Below are positions 35,847-47,399 of a DNA stretch of 64,000 nt, piece after piece. The notes below the pieces were generated by a model, which made no database searches, was not told where the DNA came from, and worked only from the letters and a program-made list of their open reading frames with translations. Source of the DNA: Azolla caroliniana (taxonomy: Eukaryota > Polypodiophyta); assembly GCA_043228905.1 (NCBI GenBank), contig JBHGNT010000009.1:15128001-15192000 (forward strand). Direction: 5' to 3'. The position numbers and the translations under genes were made by a program. Position 1 is the first letter of the stretch. Every line of letters starts with the position of its first letter.

Positions 35847-36008
35847 CCCAATTGACTATTTATGGACAAACCCATTTACTTGTAATAAATTTTAATTTTT
35901 TCCCAATATATTGTGCAGTTAGGTAGACCCAATTGACTATTTATGGACAAACCCATTTACTTGTAATAAATTTTAATTTTTTCCCAATATATCGTGCAGT
36001 TAGGTAGA
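35847..36008 (+). repeat. 81-bp perfect-length tandem duplication
   Basis: Two adjacent units starting CCCAATTGACTATTTATGG (35847 and 35928) differ at one position that I can see (TTGTGCAG against TCGTGCAG). It is recent. The surrounding 35269-36382 is otherwise AT-rich, non-coding and unrecognised. Confidence 0.9.
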
Positions 36009-36382
36009 CATATTTTGTCTGGTTTATGAGATGTTTAACCAACTTTATTTCAATATTGGTGTTAGCAAGGTATTACTCCAAAGTTTCTTCTGGAGTTTTG
36101 GGGTAAGATATGGGAAAGAAAACAATCCCGTCAAATGTTAGATATAATCAATGATCAGCCCCAAGTTGTAAATCTGTCCCCATATGTGCTCTTAGAGTGC
36201 ACATTTTGTGATAGCGTCCCAAATGAGGAGCGGCTACTATGCAACACGACCATATGGGTTGATAAGGTGTTAATCTAGGAAACCGTATCTATGCGTAGGA
36301 CACAATGGATCTAGGAAAGAGCAAAATAGGTAGTAGAATTGGCTAATTGAGTCAACTAGAATATTTTGTGGGCAAGTTACGA

Positions 36383-36774
36383 TGTACTTAGTTTTGAAGT
36401 ATGTGCCATTGACTTCAAGATAAGTATTGTCTAGCACTAGCCTGTATCTAGGGAGTTGGGTCATATTAAATAACAAGTCAGTTGACATAAAAGGAATATC
36501 TCCACTACTATAAACTAACATGCACATTTAATGTTACACTCAGACCAAACAGAGAATATAATCCACTCTCTTACATAGTGGTGTATTGATCATCAGTCCC
36601 CACTAATTTTGTAGTGAGCTGGTCCAGATCCCATCTAAGCTCCAAGATGTGAGCGCGTGGGTGAACTACCATTGTGAGCTACTCTTATATGTAATAGAAA
36701 TTTTGTTTTCATATATCCATTTCTGTGGTTGTAAATCTATATACCTATCTAATTGATTCTCAATATTTCTAACA
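36383..36774 (+). repeat. Copia I 5' LTR (392 bp)
   Basis: It runs from TGTACTTAG to TTTCTAACA and matches 39445-39796 base for base with scattered changes. The primer-binding site TGGTATCAGAGC follows at once (36775-36786). Confidence 0.9.
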
Positions 36775-36786
36775 TGGTATCAGAGC
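36775..36786 (+). other. Copia I primer-binding site
   Basis: TGGTATCAGAGC, the plant copia initiator tRNA-Met site, directly after the LTR end. Confidence 0.92.
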
Positions 36787-36850
36787 TGAGACGTTGATCT
36801 AGATTAGGTATATAGGGGTAGTTGTTGTCTAGCAGCATAGAGAAATAGAA

Positions 36851-36925
36851 AGAAAGAAAGAAAGATATATTAACGTCTTTTAAGAGGCCAAAATGGCCTA
36901 TAAGACCAAATAAGAGATTACATCT
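36851..36925 (-). repeat. Hairpin plus (GAAA)n tail, copy 2
   Basis: This relative of 34218-34290 has a (GAAA)n run, then the inverted repeat AGGCCA-AAA-TGGCCT (36885-36899) and the box AGACCAAA. The stem differs from copy 1 by paired changes (T-A to C-G), so pairing is kept. It sits inside Copia I, between primer site and gag. Confidence 0.45.
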
Positions 36926-37291
36926 TGAGTGTTGTCTCGTTTTTTAGAACAAATCAAAATAAAATAAATACTACACAGTAAATATAAAAGTAAATAAGAT
37001 GAAAAGAGAAGAAATGAGGGAATCTCGTTTTTGGCACATGTGACATTCTCAAGTTAGGTATATTGTAGCTTTTGTCTTCGAAAGATCTCTAGCATAGGTT
37101 GATCCAGAATAGAAATGTCTCTGAAGTGAGGGAAACACCTACGATGGCGGGAGATAATGGCTTTTATCTATTGATGACAAGGGTGTCAAGGTCGTGGTCC
37201 ATGGGGGCGGGGTCTACGTGCACGGCAAATTGCTATTGCCCAATCAAATTGTAACCCCTTTGAGAGAGAGAGAGTATCGGTGGCCTTGTCC

Positions 37292-39440
37292 ATGACTGTT
37301 GTAGCTGATCCACTGCGCATTCGCCCACCTCCATTGTCTGTTGGAAAGCTAGATGGAACCAACTACACTCTATGGAGGAGATGAAGAAGTCGAATATAGT
37401 AGTTGGGTTGCCAACCCTATTTGACTTAAATCATGTTTGTGATGCTTGTATGATGGGCAAGCATCAAAGATCAATCATTCCAAAAGAGAGTCAAAATCGG
37501 ATAAAGACTCCTCTACAACTAATACACATAGACCTCTCTGGAAAAATGGTGACTCCTGCAATAGGTGGATCTCTCTACTATAGTAGAAAGATGTGGGTTT
37601 ACTTCCTTCGGGAGAGGGTGAAGCTTTTAAAATCTTCAAAAGATGGCATAAGTTTGTCGAGCAGAAGTCCGGAAAGTTAATGAAGGAGTTACGCTCTGAT
37701 CGAGGTGGAGAATTCTTATCAATAGAATTTTGTGAGTATTGCAAAGAGCATGGAGTTAAGCGCCAACTTACAATTGCCTACACCCCGCAACAAAATGGCG
37801 TTGTCGAACGTCGAAACCAAACAGTTGTCGAGATGGCTAGGTGTATGTTGAAGGCACAAGTGTTGCCCGACCCAATCTGGGCTGAAGCAGTGAATATAGC
37901 CGTTTACATCCTCAATCAGAGCTACACGAAGGCACTTCAAGGGAAAACACCCCAAGAAGCTTATTCAGGCAAGAAACCTTTAGTGGCTACGCACATGTTC
38001 CAGATGTGAGCAGAAAGAAGTTGGATGCTAAAAGCAAGAAGTGTATCTTTCTTGGATATAGTGAAGAGTCAAAGGCCTATCGACTCTACGATCCAGAGGC
38101 ACGAAAGATATTGACAAGCCACAATGTGGTGTTTGATGAGGAACGACCACATCTAGCTGAGAACAATGATTCTCAAGTTACCTCATCAACCGAAGAAGTA
38201 TTCCACCCAATCCCGACCCACTGTCCAGAAAAGGAAGTTGAACCATATGATGGTAATGGCTCGCTAGTCAGCCTATGCCAGTGTCACATGTAAATAAAAT
38301 ACCTAAGTGGGCTCAACAACTCTTCAATGACCGTACTCCTAAAGTTGAGTTTCCTGAAATTTCAACTGATGTATTACGAAGATCAAGAAGAATACAGGAG
38401 CAAGGGAGAACCTCTGACCACATTGTTAACATGGCTCTGATGGTGGACATCATAGGCTCAATGAGTGAGCCGACCTCGGTGGAGGAAGCCATGGCTGACC
38501 CGAAGTGGAAAGGGACGTTGATATCAGAATACGATAGTATCATGAAAATGACACATGGGAGATGGTAGAGAGGCCAACAAAGAGGAAGGTGATAGGCACC
38601 AAATGGGTGTGGAAAGTAAAGTATAAAGCTTATGGTTCTTTGGAGAAATTTAAGGCCAGGGTAGTAGTGCAAGGATACTCCCAAATTGAAGGGTTCGATG
38701 TACAAGAAATATTTTCCCCGAAAGCTCGCATGACAACAATTCGAATGGTCATAGCGTTGGCTGCTTCAAGAGGATGGACGATTTATCAAATGGATGTCAA
38801 ATCGGCATTTTTGAATGGGCATCTCAAGGAGGAGGTATACATGACACAACCACTAGGGTTTGAGATGCCGAATTCAGAAAACAAAGTCTACAAGTTGAAG
38901 AAGGCATTGTATGGTCTAAAGCAAGCACCAAGAGCTTGGAACAAGAGGATAGACAACTTCTTACAATCAATCTACTTTAAGCAATGTGCTTTAGATGCAT
39001 GTATGTCAAAATGAAGGACGGGAAACTAGTCATCATCATCATTTACGTGGATGATCTAGTACTTACTGGTGACCATGAAGAGTGTATTGGCCACACACAA
39101 CAGTGTTTGAAAACTGAGTTTGAAATGACAGACTTGGGGATTCTACACTACTTCCTTGGAATTGAGGTTTGGCAAACCTCAGTTGGCATCTTCATGTCAC
39201 AAAGAAAGTATGCAACAGAGATCTTGAAGACCTTTGGGATGATGGATAGCAAGTCGAAGTCGACTCCAATGGAGTCAAACTGCAAACTATCCCAAGAAGA
39301 CCCATCACCAACAATTGACCTAAGGAAACATAGACAGTGAGTAGGAAGTCTAGTTTTCCTATGCGACACTAGGCCGGATATTTGTTTTACAGTCGGTGTG
39401 GTGAGTCGATTCAGCAACAAGCCGAAGGAGACTCATTGGA
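37292..39440 (+). pseudogene. Copia I gag-pol remains
   Basis: A Gag start (ATG 37292; KLDGTNYTLWR) jumps directly into integrase (CDACMMGKHQRS, LIHIDLSG, RSDRGGEFLS, NGVVERRNQTVVEM), then SRKKLDAKSKKCIFLGYSE and RT (GTKWVWKVKYK, YQMDVKSAFLNGHL, LKQAPRAWNK, IIYVDDLVLTGD, HYFLGIEV). It stops in KPKETHWKV right at the 3' LTR, so RNase H is deleted. At least four frameshifts are visible. The catalytic YVDD is intact but unusable. Confidence 0.85.
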
Positions 39441-39444
39441 AAGT

Positions 39445-39796
39445 TGTACCTAGTCTTGAAGTATATGTCCTTGACTTCAAGATAAGCACTATCTAGCACT
39501 ACCCTTTATCTAGGGGTTGGATCATATTAAATGATAAGTCAGTTCAAAGAAAAGGAATATCTCCACTACTATCAACTGACTTGCACATTTAATGTTATAC
39601 TCAGACCAAACATAGAATATAATCCACTTTCTTACACAGTGGTTGGATTGATCATTAGTCCCCACTAATTTTGTAGTGAGCAAGTCCAGATCCCATCTAA
39701 GATCTAGGGTGTGAGCACATGGGTGAACTACCATTGTGAGCTACTCTCATATGTAATAGAAGTTTTGTTTTCGTATATCCATCTCTGTGGTTGTAA
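39445..39796 (+). repeat. Copia I 3' LTR, cut by J
   Basis: It matches the 5' LTR from TGTACCTAG to GTGGTTGTAA. The last ~45 bp are missing where the J LTR begins (39799). Confidence 0.88.
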
Positions 39797-39798
39797 CT

Positions 39799-40272
39799 TG
39801 TCAAAGTTACTATGTGGAAGCTTTGACAAACTGATTTATCCCGATAGAAACAAAAAACAGAGAATAAAGGTTTAATGGAAGCTTAGGAACAAAGAATACA
39901 CAGGAGAGACAGAAATAGAGTAGAAAGCATAAACTCGATTCAAAATATTGCACTCTGCAACACTCTGTACATAGAATGTGTTTAGAGAGCACTTTTATAC
40001 AAGTCCTTCTACAGACTGATAGAAGTACTGACAAGTACTTCAATGCTCATACAAGCGACAGACACTGACTCCCAAAAATATGCCTACATATTGGGCTAGA
40101 TCCGTGGGCCTCTAACAGCCTACCGGTTACAATCCGATCCGGCTCCTAGTTCCAGATACTATCCAGACACAAATCCGGTTCACCGTTCCGGATATCGATA
40201 TGGATCCGATTGAGCTTGTCCCCTCAACACTCCCCCTCAAGCTCAACTTAAGGTCAGATCGTAGTGTCTGCG
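39799..40272 (-). mobile_element. J: LTR and first internal bases of a Copia1-type element
   Basis: The LTR (39799-40229) resembles Copia1's (GGTTTAATGGAAGCTTAGG, ACTTTTATACAAGTCC, CTCAACA end). It is followed by the copia polypurine tract (minus GAGCTTGAGGGGGAG) and about 40 bp, then F starts. The rest of J is not present in the window. Confidence 0.8.
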
Positions 40273-40491
40273 TGTTGAGAATCAAGCTCAACCTCGTCTA
40301 GTGTGTGAACTCACCTTGAGAGTGAATGGACACTCCAACGGTCAAGAGTCACCATTATGTCACCATTTGGTATTCTAGCATTTAGTATTAGTCATAGAAT
40401 CATATTCTATGACACATAACTTATGAGCTTTCACATTCCCCATGCTCCATGAGTCTTGTAGTTAATGAAGAGAGAGGGTGACTATATAAAG
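40273..40491 (+). repeat. F 5' LTR, left part
   Basis: It starts TGTTGAGAATCAAGC and reaches the TATA box ACTATATAAAG, where copia A is inserted. It continues at 46246 after the duplication. Near-identical fragments lie at 3454-3683. Confidence 0.9.
40487..40491. other. Target-site duplication of copia A (left, TAAAG)
   Basis: TAAAG at 40487-40491 and again at 46241-46245, exactly flanking copia A. The insertion point is F's TATA box. Confidence 0.95.
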
Positions 40492-41294
40492 TGACGGGAA
40501 CTCAACGCTCCTTATGCGCTACGCTCGGCCACAACCGAGCTTAGAATGATACATAGAAAACAGAAACAAATGTACGCGACACAAAGGAGAGAAAAGGTAC
40601 ACAGAATGTTTATGTGGAAAACCCAAAGAGGGAAAAACCACGGCAGCCCACAGGCTGCATACTATCACTATTTGCCCTAAGTCATATTTATACTAGTATG
40701 ACTTTTCGGCTATTTACAAATATAGCCACGATGGGCTCTCAGAAACATATTTACGAATATGTCTCTTCCTCCGGTTCTCACCGGGTCTGCACCATCCGGC
40801 TCTCCGTAGCCGGGTGCTCCTCATCCGGTTCACACCGGGTCTGCACCATCCGGCTCTCCGTAGCCGGGTACTCCTCATCCGGTTCACACCGGGTCTGCAC
40901 CATCCGGCTCTCCGTAGCCGGGTACTCCTCATCCGGTTCACACCGGATCTGCACCATCCGGCTCTCCGTAGCCGGTTACTCCTCATCGGGTTCACACCGG
41001 GTCTACACCATCCGGCTCTCCATAGCCGGGTACTCCTCATCCGGTTCACACCGGGTCTGCACCATCCGGCTCTCCGTAGCCGGGTACTCCTCATCCGGTT
41101 CACACCGGGTCTGCACCATCCGGCTCTCCGTAGCCGGGTACTCCTCATCCGGTTCACACCGGGTCTACACCATCCGGCTCTCCGTAGCCGGGTACTTCTC
41201 TTCCGGTTTCGTCCTCAGCCTATCGGCCTCGGCCGAGATTGTTCGTCGGCACTGTTCTTCTCCCTTCCCATCTGGAGGGACCTGTCTCCCAACA
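40492..41294 (-). repeat. Copia A 3' LTR with eight 54-bp repeats
   Basis: On the minus strand it starts TGTTGGGAGACAGG and ends GAGTTCCCGTCA. Eight 54-bp units occupy about 40770-41205, each with CCGGCT-ACGGAG-AGCCGG. A TATA box (AGTATAAATATG, minus) lies near 40686-40697, downstream of the repeats, so the array is in U3. Confidence 0.93.
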
Positions 41295-41304
41295 AACTCC
41301 CCCT

Positions 41305-44300
41305 TCACTCCGGCTTGGGGTGTCTTATCAGTCCGATCCACTTCCGGCATGCATCCAGCTTGTCGGGTATCAGAACTTTGGTCAGCATATCTGACCCATT
41401 CTCGGCCGTGTGGATCTTCGTCAGCGCGAACTCCTGGTCATCTACTCTTTCCCGGATCCAGTGATATCTTCGCTGGATATGCTTCGTCCGAGAATGGTAG
41501 GCCGCATTCTTAGCAAGGTGGATGGCACTTTGACTGTCGCAATAGAGTCGGTATTCCTCTTGCCGGATACCGAGCTCTCCGATGAAGTCCTTCATCCATA
41601 ATATTTCCTTGCCGGCTTCCACAGCCGCCATGTACTCCGCCTCTATGGTTGACAATGCAACCGTCTTCTGCAGCCTCGACTGCCACGAAATAGCTCCTCC
41701 TGCATAAGTCATTATATACCCGGATGTAGACCGGTTGGTACCCACATCAGCCGACATGTCTGAGTCGGTGAAACCGTCAAGTTGAGGTCTTCCGGAGCCG
41801 AATCGGAGACACATATTTGAAGTGCCCTTCAAATACCGGAGTATCCATTTGACCGCGTTCCAGTGCTCCTTGCCGGGATTGCTCATAAACCGACTCACCA
41901 CTCCGACTGCGTATCCTATATCCGGTCGGGTACACACCATTGCGTACATCAAGCTCCCGACGGCAGAGGCATATGGGATCTTCATCATATCCGCCTTCTT
42001 TGCTTTCTTCTTCGGGCTTTGCTTGCCGGATAGCTTGCAGTTTGCCGGAAGTGTCGATCCGACCGGTTTCACATCTGACATGTTGAACCGGTGAAGCACC
42101 TTTGTCACGTACTTCTCCTGTGATAGCCATAATTGCTTCTTTGACCGGTTCCGGATGATGTGCATCCCTAGCATCTGTCTTGCCGGACCCAAGTCTTTCA
42201 TTGAGAAGGTCTGGTTGAGAGGCTTCTTCAGCATCTGTATTTTGACTTGGTCATGTCCGACGATCAACATGTCATCCACGTACAGAAGGAGTATCAAGAA
42301 GTCGCCTCCTTCGAACTTCTTCACAAACACGCAGTGATCGGCCTGCGTCTTGTGGTACCCTTGATCGGTCATGAAGGAGTCGAACTTCCGGTACCATTGT
42401 CGGGGAGCCTACTTCAGTCCGTACAGGCTCTTCTTCAACCGGCATACCAGGTGCTCCTTCCCTTTCAACACGAATCCTTCCGGTTGCTGCATGTAGATCT
42501 CCTCTTCGAGGTCGCCGTGAAGGAATGTCATCTTCACGTCCAGCTGCTCTACCTCGAGGTCCATGCTTCCTGCTATACTCAGCACCGTCCGGATGGAGGT
42601 CATCTTTACTACCGGGGCAAATATCTCGTCGAAGTCCACGCCCTTCTTCTGCTGGAACCCCTTCACCACGATCCTGGCTTTGTATCTCGGGGGGTTGCCG
42701 GCATCTCCCGGTTTCAACTTGTACACCCACTTGTTTCGGAGTGCCCGCTTTCCTTTCGGCAACTCCACCAATTCGTATGTATGGTTCTCATGCAGGGAAT
42801 CCATCTCATCCTGCATGGCACTTAACCATTTTCGGCTGTGGGTGTCTTCCTTCGCTTCTTCGAAGCTTTCCAGTTCCCCTTCATTGGTCAGCAGAACATG
42901 CTCTGCATCCGGAAATCTCAGGGGGGGCCTTCTCTCTCTTAGAGGATATCTCCGTCTCTGGGCTTCGGTGACCGGCTCACCACTCTGCTCTTCATCCGAA
43001 TCTGATTCAAGGTCTTGGCCGGTTCCCGTTTCTGCTTCCTCTACTTCTCCTTCAGCCTGTTCAGTATCCTCACCGTAACCGGCTGGTCCCTCGAGTGCTA
43101 ACCGGTCTCTTGCCGGTTGGGTCTGCTCATCGTAGAATCGATCCTTACCGGTCGACTCAGAGTTCATTATCTATTTCTCCGACTCCCAGTCGGCGAGCGT
43201 CTTGTCCTCCATGAAGATAATATCTCGACTCCAGAATACCTTCTTGTCGACCGGGTCCCACACTCGGTAGCCGAACTCATCGTCGCCGTAACCGAGGAAT
43301 ATGTGTGGCCGGGTCTTTGGGTCTAACTTTCCTCTCCGGTCCTTAGCTACATGCACGTACGCGAGACACTCGAACACCTTCAGATGCCGGTAGGATACTT
43401 CCTTACCGGTCCAAACTCTCTGTGGCGTGTCTCCGTCCAAGGGTACTGAGGGTGATCTGTTTATCACGTATGTCGCCGTCGACAATGCCTCATCCTAAAA
43501 CTTCTTGGGTAGTTTTGCATGCGCTAGCATACTCCAGACCCTCTCCATTATGGTCCGGTTCATCCTCTCGGCCAGTCCGTTTAGTTCCGGCGTCTTCGGC
43601 ACGGTAAATTCGAGCCGGATTCCCTTCGAGCGGCAGTACTCCTCGAACTGCCCCCGGTATTCTCCTCCGTTATCTGCTCGAACCGCCTTCAGCTTCCGAC
43701 CGCTTTCTCTTTCCACTCTCGCGTGGAGCTCTTTGAAGACGGATAACACCTGATCCTTCATCTTCAACGGTGTGGCCCACAGATTCCGGCTGTGGTCATC
43801 TATGAACGTCACGAAGTACTGCGCTCCGGCATGTGACTTCGTGTCTACCTGACACACATCCGTATGCACCAACTCCAGTGGTGCATTACGTCTCATCGGT
43901 GGCCTTGGTCGGAAGGAGGTCCGGTTTTGCTTACTGGCCAGACAATCAACGCACTTCTCCAAGTACACGTTCTTCACTGGAATGAGGTTGTCGTCTGCAA
44001 GCCTCTTCATCCCCTTCTCGCTCATATGACACAGTCTCTTGTGCCACTGCTCACCGGCAGTGTCGGAAGCCACGTTCACTTCTTCAGGGCATAATGGGGC
44101 ATTCATCAGGTACAGTGTGTTTACCTTCCGGGCCCGAGCCACAATCAAGCTCCCTTTGCTAAACTTCATGACACCGTTCCGGATGCTACCCGTGTAGCCC
44201 TCATCATCTAGCCGACCGGCTGATATCAGGTTCAGTCGAACCTCCGGAACGTGTCGGACTTCCCTCAACAGCAACTTGCATCCGGTTGGTGTCGACAGCC

Positions 44301-45351
44301 ACATGTCTCCTATGCCGACAATTCGGCATGTACCTTCATTCCCCATCCGGACACAGCCGTGATCACCGGCTGAGTATGATGAGAAGCATTTCCGGTCCGG
44401 GGTGACATGGAACGACGCTCCGGAGTCTACCACCCAGGTCATCTCGTCGCCGGCAAGGTTTATCTCACTCTCCTCGGTGATGAGCATCAACTCTTCTTCA
44501 CTTGCCGCGATTTCCGTTGTCCCCTTCCGGTCCGGCCCCCTCCGGTCTTTACCGTTCCGGTCTGGGGTCTGCTTCGAATCGGTACCATCGGTCTCCTTAT
44601 CTTTTCGGAAATGCTGACAGTTCTTTTGGAAGTGTCCCGGCTTGCCGCAATAGAAGCAAGTGGGCCTCCCCCTTGACTTTGACCGTGTCCCCGACTTCTC
44701 CCGGTTCTGGGGACTACAGTTTCTATGTCTTCCGCGTTCCGATTCGGTAAGGAGCGCTTTGGAGTCAGAGCTCGTATCTTTATCTTTCCGATGCACCTCC
44801 TCATCTAGCAGGCTCGACTTCACTCTTGCTAGGGATAACCGCTTTCCTTCCGGCCCGGCATTGCCCAAAGTGACAACCAATGTCTCCCAGCTGTCCGGGA
44901 GGGAACCGAGCAGAAGTAGCGCAAGTACCTCATCAGCGCGAGGTACTTCCAATGAAGTTGCCTGGTGGATCAGCCCCTAGAAGGCATTCATGTGCTCCGC
45001 CATGCTGGAGCCATCTTGGTACCGGAGTCTTACTAGCTTCCGGAATACCGACACCTGATTAACAGCATTTTTGTTTTGAAACATTATGTCGATCTTCTCC
45101 CAGAGCTCATGAGCCTTGCTCTCTTCATTGAAGTTGTTGTACAGGCTCATGTCGATGAAGCACCGTATGTACGCCGTTGTCTTCATGTGCATCACCTCCC
45201 ATATCGCGGCGTCGATTTTGTCCGGTCTCTTGTCCCCGAACTGAACTGGCAGCCAGAGGTCTTTAACCACGAGCATGTCCCTCATCTTCGACTTCCATAC
45301 CGAATAGTTGGAGCCGGTGAGCTTGAACATGCCGCCAAACGATTCGTCCAT
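41305..45351 (-). pseudogene. Copia A gag-pol polyprotein, one frame with four TAG stops
   Basis: From ATG 45351 to TGA 41305 a single frame of about 1,349 codons holds Gag (KLTGSNYSVWKSKMRDML), zinc knuckle (CFYCGKPGHFQKNC, ~44658-44617), protease (WVVDSGAS, ~44430), integrase (LWHKRL-type zinc region, VHTDVCQ, RADNGGEYRG, NGLAERMNRT), RT (YKARIVVKGFQQ, YVDDMLIVG near 42282) and RNase H (EAEYMAAVEAG, YCDSQSAIHLAKN). Stops at 44977, 43495, 43171 and 42409 are all TAG; no frameshift is seen. The true stop overlaps the polypurine tract. The enzyme motifs remain intact, so this is a young copy. Confidence 0.93.
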
Positions 45352-45367
45352 ATTTCTGTGTTGTTTC

Positions 45368-45379
45368 GCTCTGATACCA
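45368..45379 (-). other. Copia A primer-binding site
   Basis: TGGTATCAGAGC on the minus strand, two bases from the 5' LTR end. Confidence 0.92.
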
Positions 45380-45381
45380 CT

Positions 45382-46240
45382 TGACGGGAACTCAACGCTC
45401 CTTATGCGCTACGCTCGGCCACAACCGAGCTTAGAATGATACACAAAAAACGGGAACGAATGTACGCGACACAAAGGAGAGAAAAGGTACACAGAATGTT
45501 TACGTGGAAAACCCAAAGAGGGAAAAACCACGGCAGTCCACAGGCTGCAAACTATCACTATGTTGGAATGTACAAAACAGTGAGTTCACGGAGGCAACGA
45601 CCTCGTACTCATGATCTTCGCCACAGGCGGCGGTTACAACAGAGGCAGTGACCTCTTTCTTTCTCTCTCTCTCTGTACACTGTTACGTGTTCTCTCTTCT
45701 TCTTGCACCAACAAGAAAATGACAACTAACTACACATATTTGCCCTAAGTCATATTTATACTAATATGACTTTTCAGCTATTTACAAATATAGCCACGAT
45801 GGGCTCTCAGAAACATATTTACGAATATGTCTCTTCCTCCGGTTCTCACCGGGTCTGCGTCATCCGGCTCTCCGTAGCCGGGTGCTCCTCATCCGGTTCA
45901 CACCAGGTCTGCACCATCCGGCTCTCCGTAGCCGGGTACTCCTCATCCGGTTCACACCGGGTCTGCACCATCCGGCTCTCCGTAGCCGGGTACTCCTCAT
46001 TCGGTTCACACCGGGTCTCCACCATCCAGCTCTCCGTAGCCGGGTACTCCTCATCCAGTTCACACCGGGTCTGCACCATTCGGTTCTCCATAGCCGGGTA
46101 CTCCTCATCCGGTTCACACCGGGTCTGCACCATCCGGCTCTCCGTAGCCGGGTACTTCTCTTCTGGTTTCGTCCTCGGCCGAGATTGTTCGTCGGCACTG
46201 TTCTTCTCCCTTCCCATCCGGAGGGACCTGTCTCCCAACA
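45382..46240 (-). repeat. Copia A 5' LTR with six 54-bp repeats
   Basis: It is the partner of 40492-41294. It has six 54-bp units (about 45838-46163) where the 3' LTR has eight. It also carries ~170 bp (about 45560-45735) absent from the 3' LTR but present in the solo LTR at 56586. Confidence 0.93.
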
Positions 46241-46245
46241 TAAAG

Positions 46246-46440
46246 CACCCTCCTCCCACCTTGTAAAAGAGTTGAGTCTTTCTCCTTTGTTAATATACTT
46301 TACCTTGCGTATTCTCTATGTCTTACTCCGTGTCTCTCTCACTCTCTCTCTCTCTCTCATACACACACACTCACAACACATATCTCTAGTCTATTCCGCT
46401 GCACAAGAATCGCCACCGATTCTTAACATGGTATCAGAGC
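46246..46440 (+). repeat. F 5' LTR, right part, and primer-binding site
   Basis: It continues F after copia A, ending CGATTCTTAACA at 46428. TGGTATCAGAGC (46429-46440) follows. Confidence 0.9.
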
Positions 46441-46557
46441 GATTTGGTAGCTCGATCTAGCCCACTCACCTCATCGTGATCGTGTGTCGTGTCCTTCCCC
46501 GACAACCAAGAACCAGCTCATCGCTATCGTAGCTTCGCTACATAGCTTGCATTCGAA

Positions 46558-46605
46558 GAGAGAAGAAGAAGAAGAAGAAGAAGAAGAAGAAGAAGAAGAA
46601 GAATC
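46558..46605 (+). repeat. (GAA)n microsatellite in the F leader
   Basis: About fifteen GAA repeats lie just before the F Gag start. Confidence 0.9.
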
Positions 46606-46612
46606 GACATAA

Positions 46613-47395
46613 TGAATACTCAAATGGGGAGCGCTCTCCCTACTGAGAAGTTGGATCGAAACAACTTTGCATCTTGAGAGTACAAGATGCACCAATACCC
46701 TGTCGGACAAGGCTATTGGAGCTACATCAAAGGAGTGCACGAAGACCGACCCGTCGAAACAACTCTCGGATATGCGACATGGGATCAAGCCACAAGCCAC
46801 GTGATGTATTTCTTGGCGACATGTGTTCACGATCACATGCTCGGCTACATTCGCGAAGCCAAGAAGCCAAAGGAGGCATGGGAAAATCTATGGAAGATTT
46901 TCGCGGCGAACACAACCGCAAGAAGGCTTCAACTCCGCCAAGACTTTAACATTCAACAAAGGGACATGTCCATCACGACATACACCTTGAAGATCAAGGA
47001 GCTTTGCCACTCGCTCGGCTCGATAAGCGTAAACATCGATGATGATGAGATGGTGCAAATATGCCTCGATGGCCTCGCACCACGGTTTGGCGCGATGCGA
47101 ACCGCCGTTCTAGCACGGAAGAAATCTCCCTCCTTCTTCAAGCTCCAACCAATGCTATTAGTCGAAGAAAACCACGTGCGTACAAGGAGCAATGAGTTGG
47201 AAGGCCACATGCTCTACACGTACACAAACGGAGGAAGAGGACGCGGACGAGTGAGATGTTGATTCAGCCAAGCACAAAGCGGACGAGGTCCGACCTACGA
47301 CAACAACTCCCAATTTCGGCCCCAAAACGAAAGCCAACGAGGAACCTTTGCAAGAAGGGGGAGCTTCCACTCCAGCCCGGGCCGTCAAAACGCTT
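46613..47395 (+). pseudogene. F copia Gag (decayed, truncated)
   Basis: ATG 46613 opens a UBN2-type Gag (SALPTEKLDRNNF, then a TGA at a Trp position; YPVGQGYWSYIKG; RRLQLRQDFNIQQRDMSI; EMVQICLDGLAPRFG; LQPMLLVEENH). After another TGA near 47260 it continues with a Gln/Asn/Arg-rich part to about 47395. It then joins the promoter region of gypsy B. Everything downstream of Gag is lost. Confidence 0.85.
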
Positions 47396-47399
47396 GAAG

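Larger units (their letters stand above)
36383..39796 (+). mobile_element. Copia I: internally deleted Ty1/copia element
   Basis: The 5' LTR is 36383-36774 and the 3' LTR is 39445-39796 (truncated). The internal part keeps a Gag N-terminus, integrase and RT but has lost most of Gag, the protease and RNase H. It is oriented plus. J enters its 3' LTR at 39799. Confidence 0.9.
40492..46240 (-). mobile_element. Copia A: almost complete Ty1/copia element
   Basis: It has LTRs of 803 and 859 bp, a plant copia primer-binding site, one long gag-pol frame and a polypurine tract, all flanked by a perfect 5-bp duplication. Only in-frame TAG codons break the polyprotein. Two more A-family LTRs occur in the window (56586-57302 and 63919-64000). 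Confidence 0.96.

Noticed and set aside
40614-41513. 299-codon repetitive ORF (SSGSHRVCTIRLSVAGY units)
   Set aside because: It is a translation of the 54-bp U3 repeats of the copia A LTR, on the strand opposite to the element; there is no start or domain context.
41305-45351. Amber (TAG) recoding in copia A
   Set aside because: Two of the four sites match expected Gln codons and one a Trp codon, and similar TAG decay is seen in other dead elements; methyl-cytosine decay is simpler.
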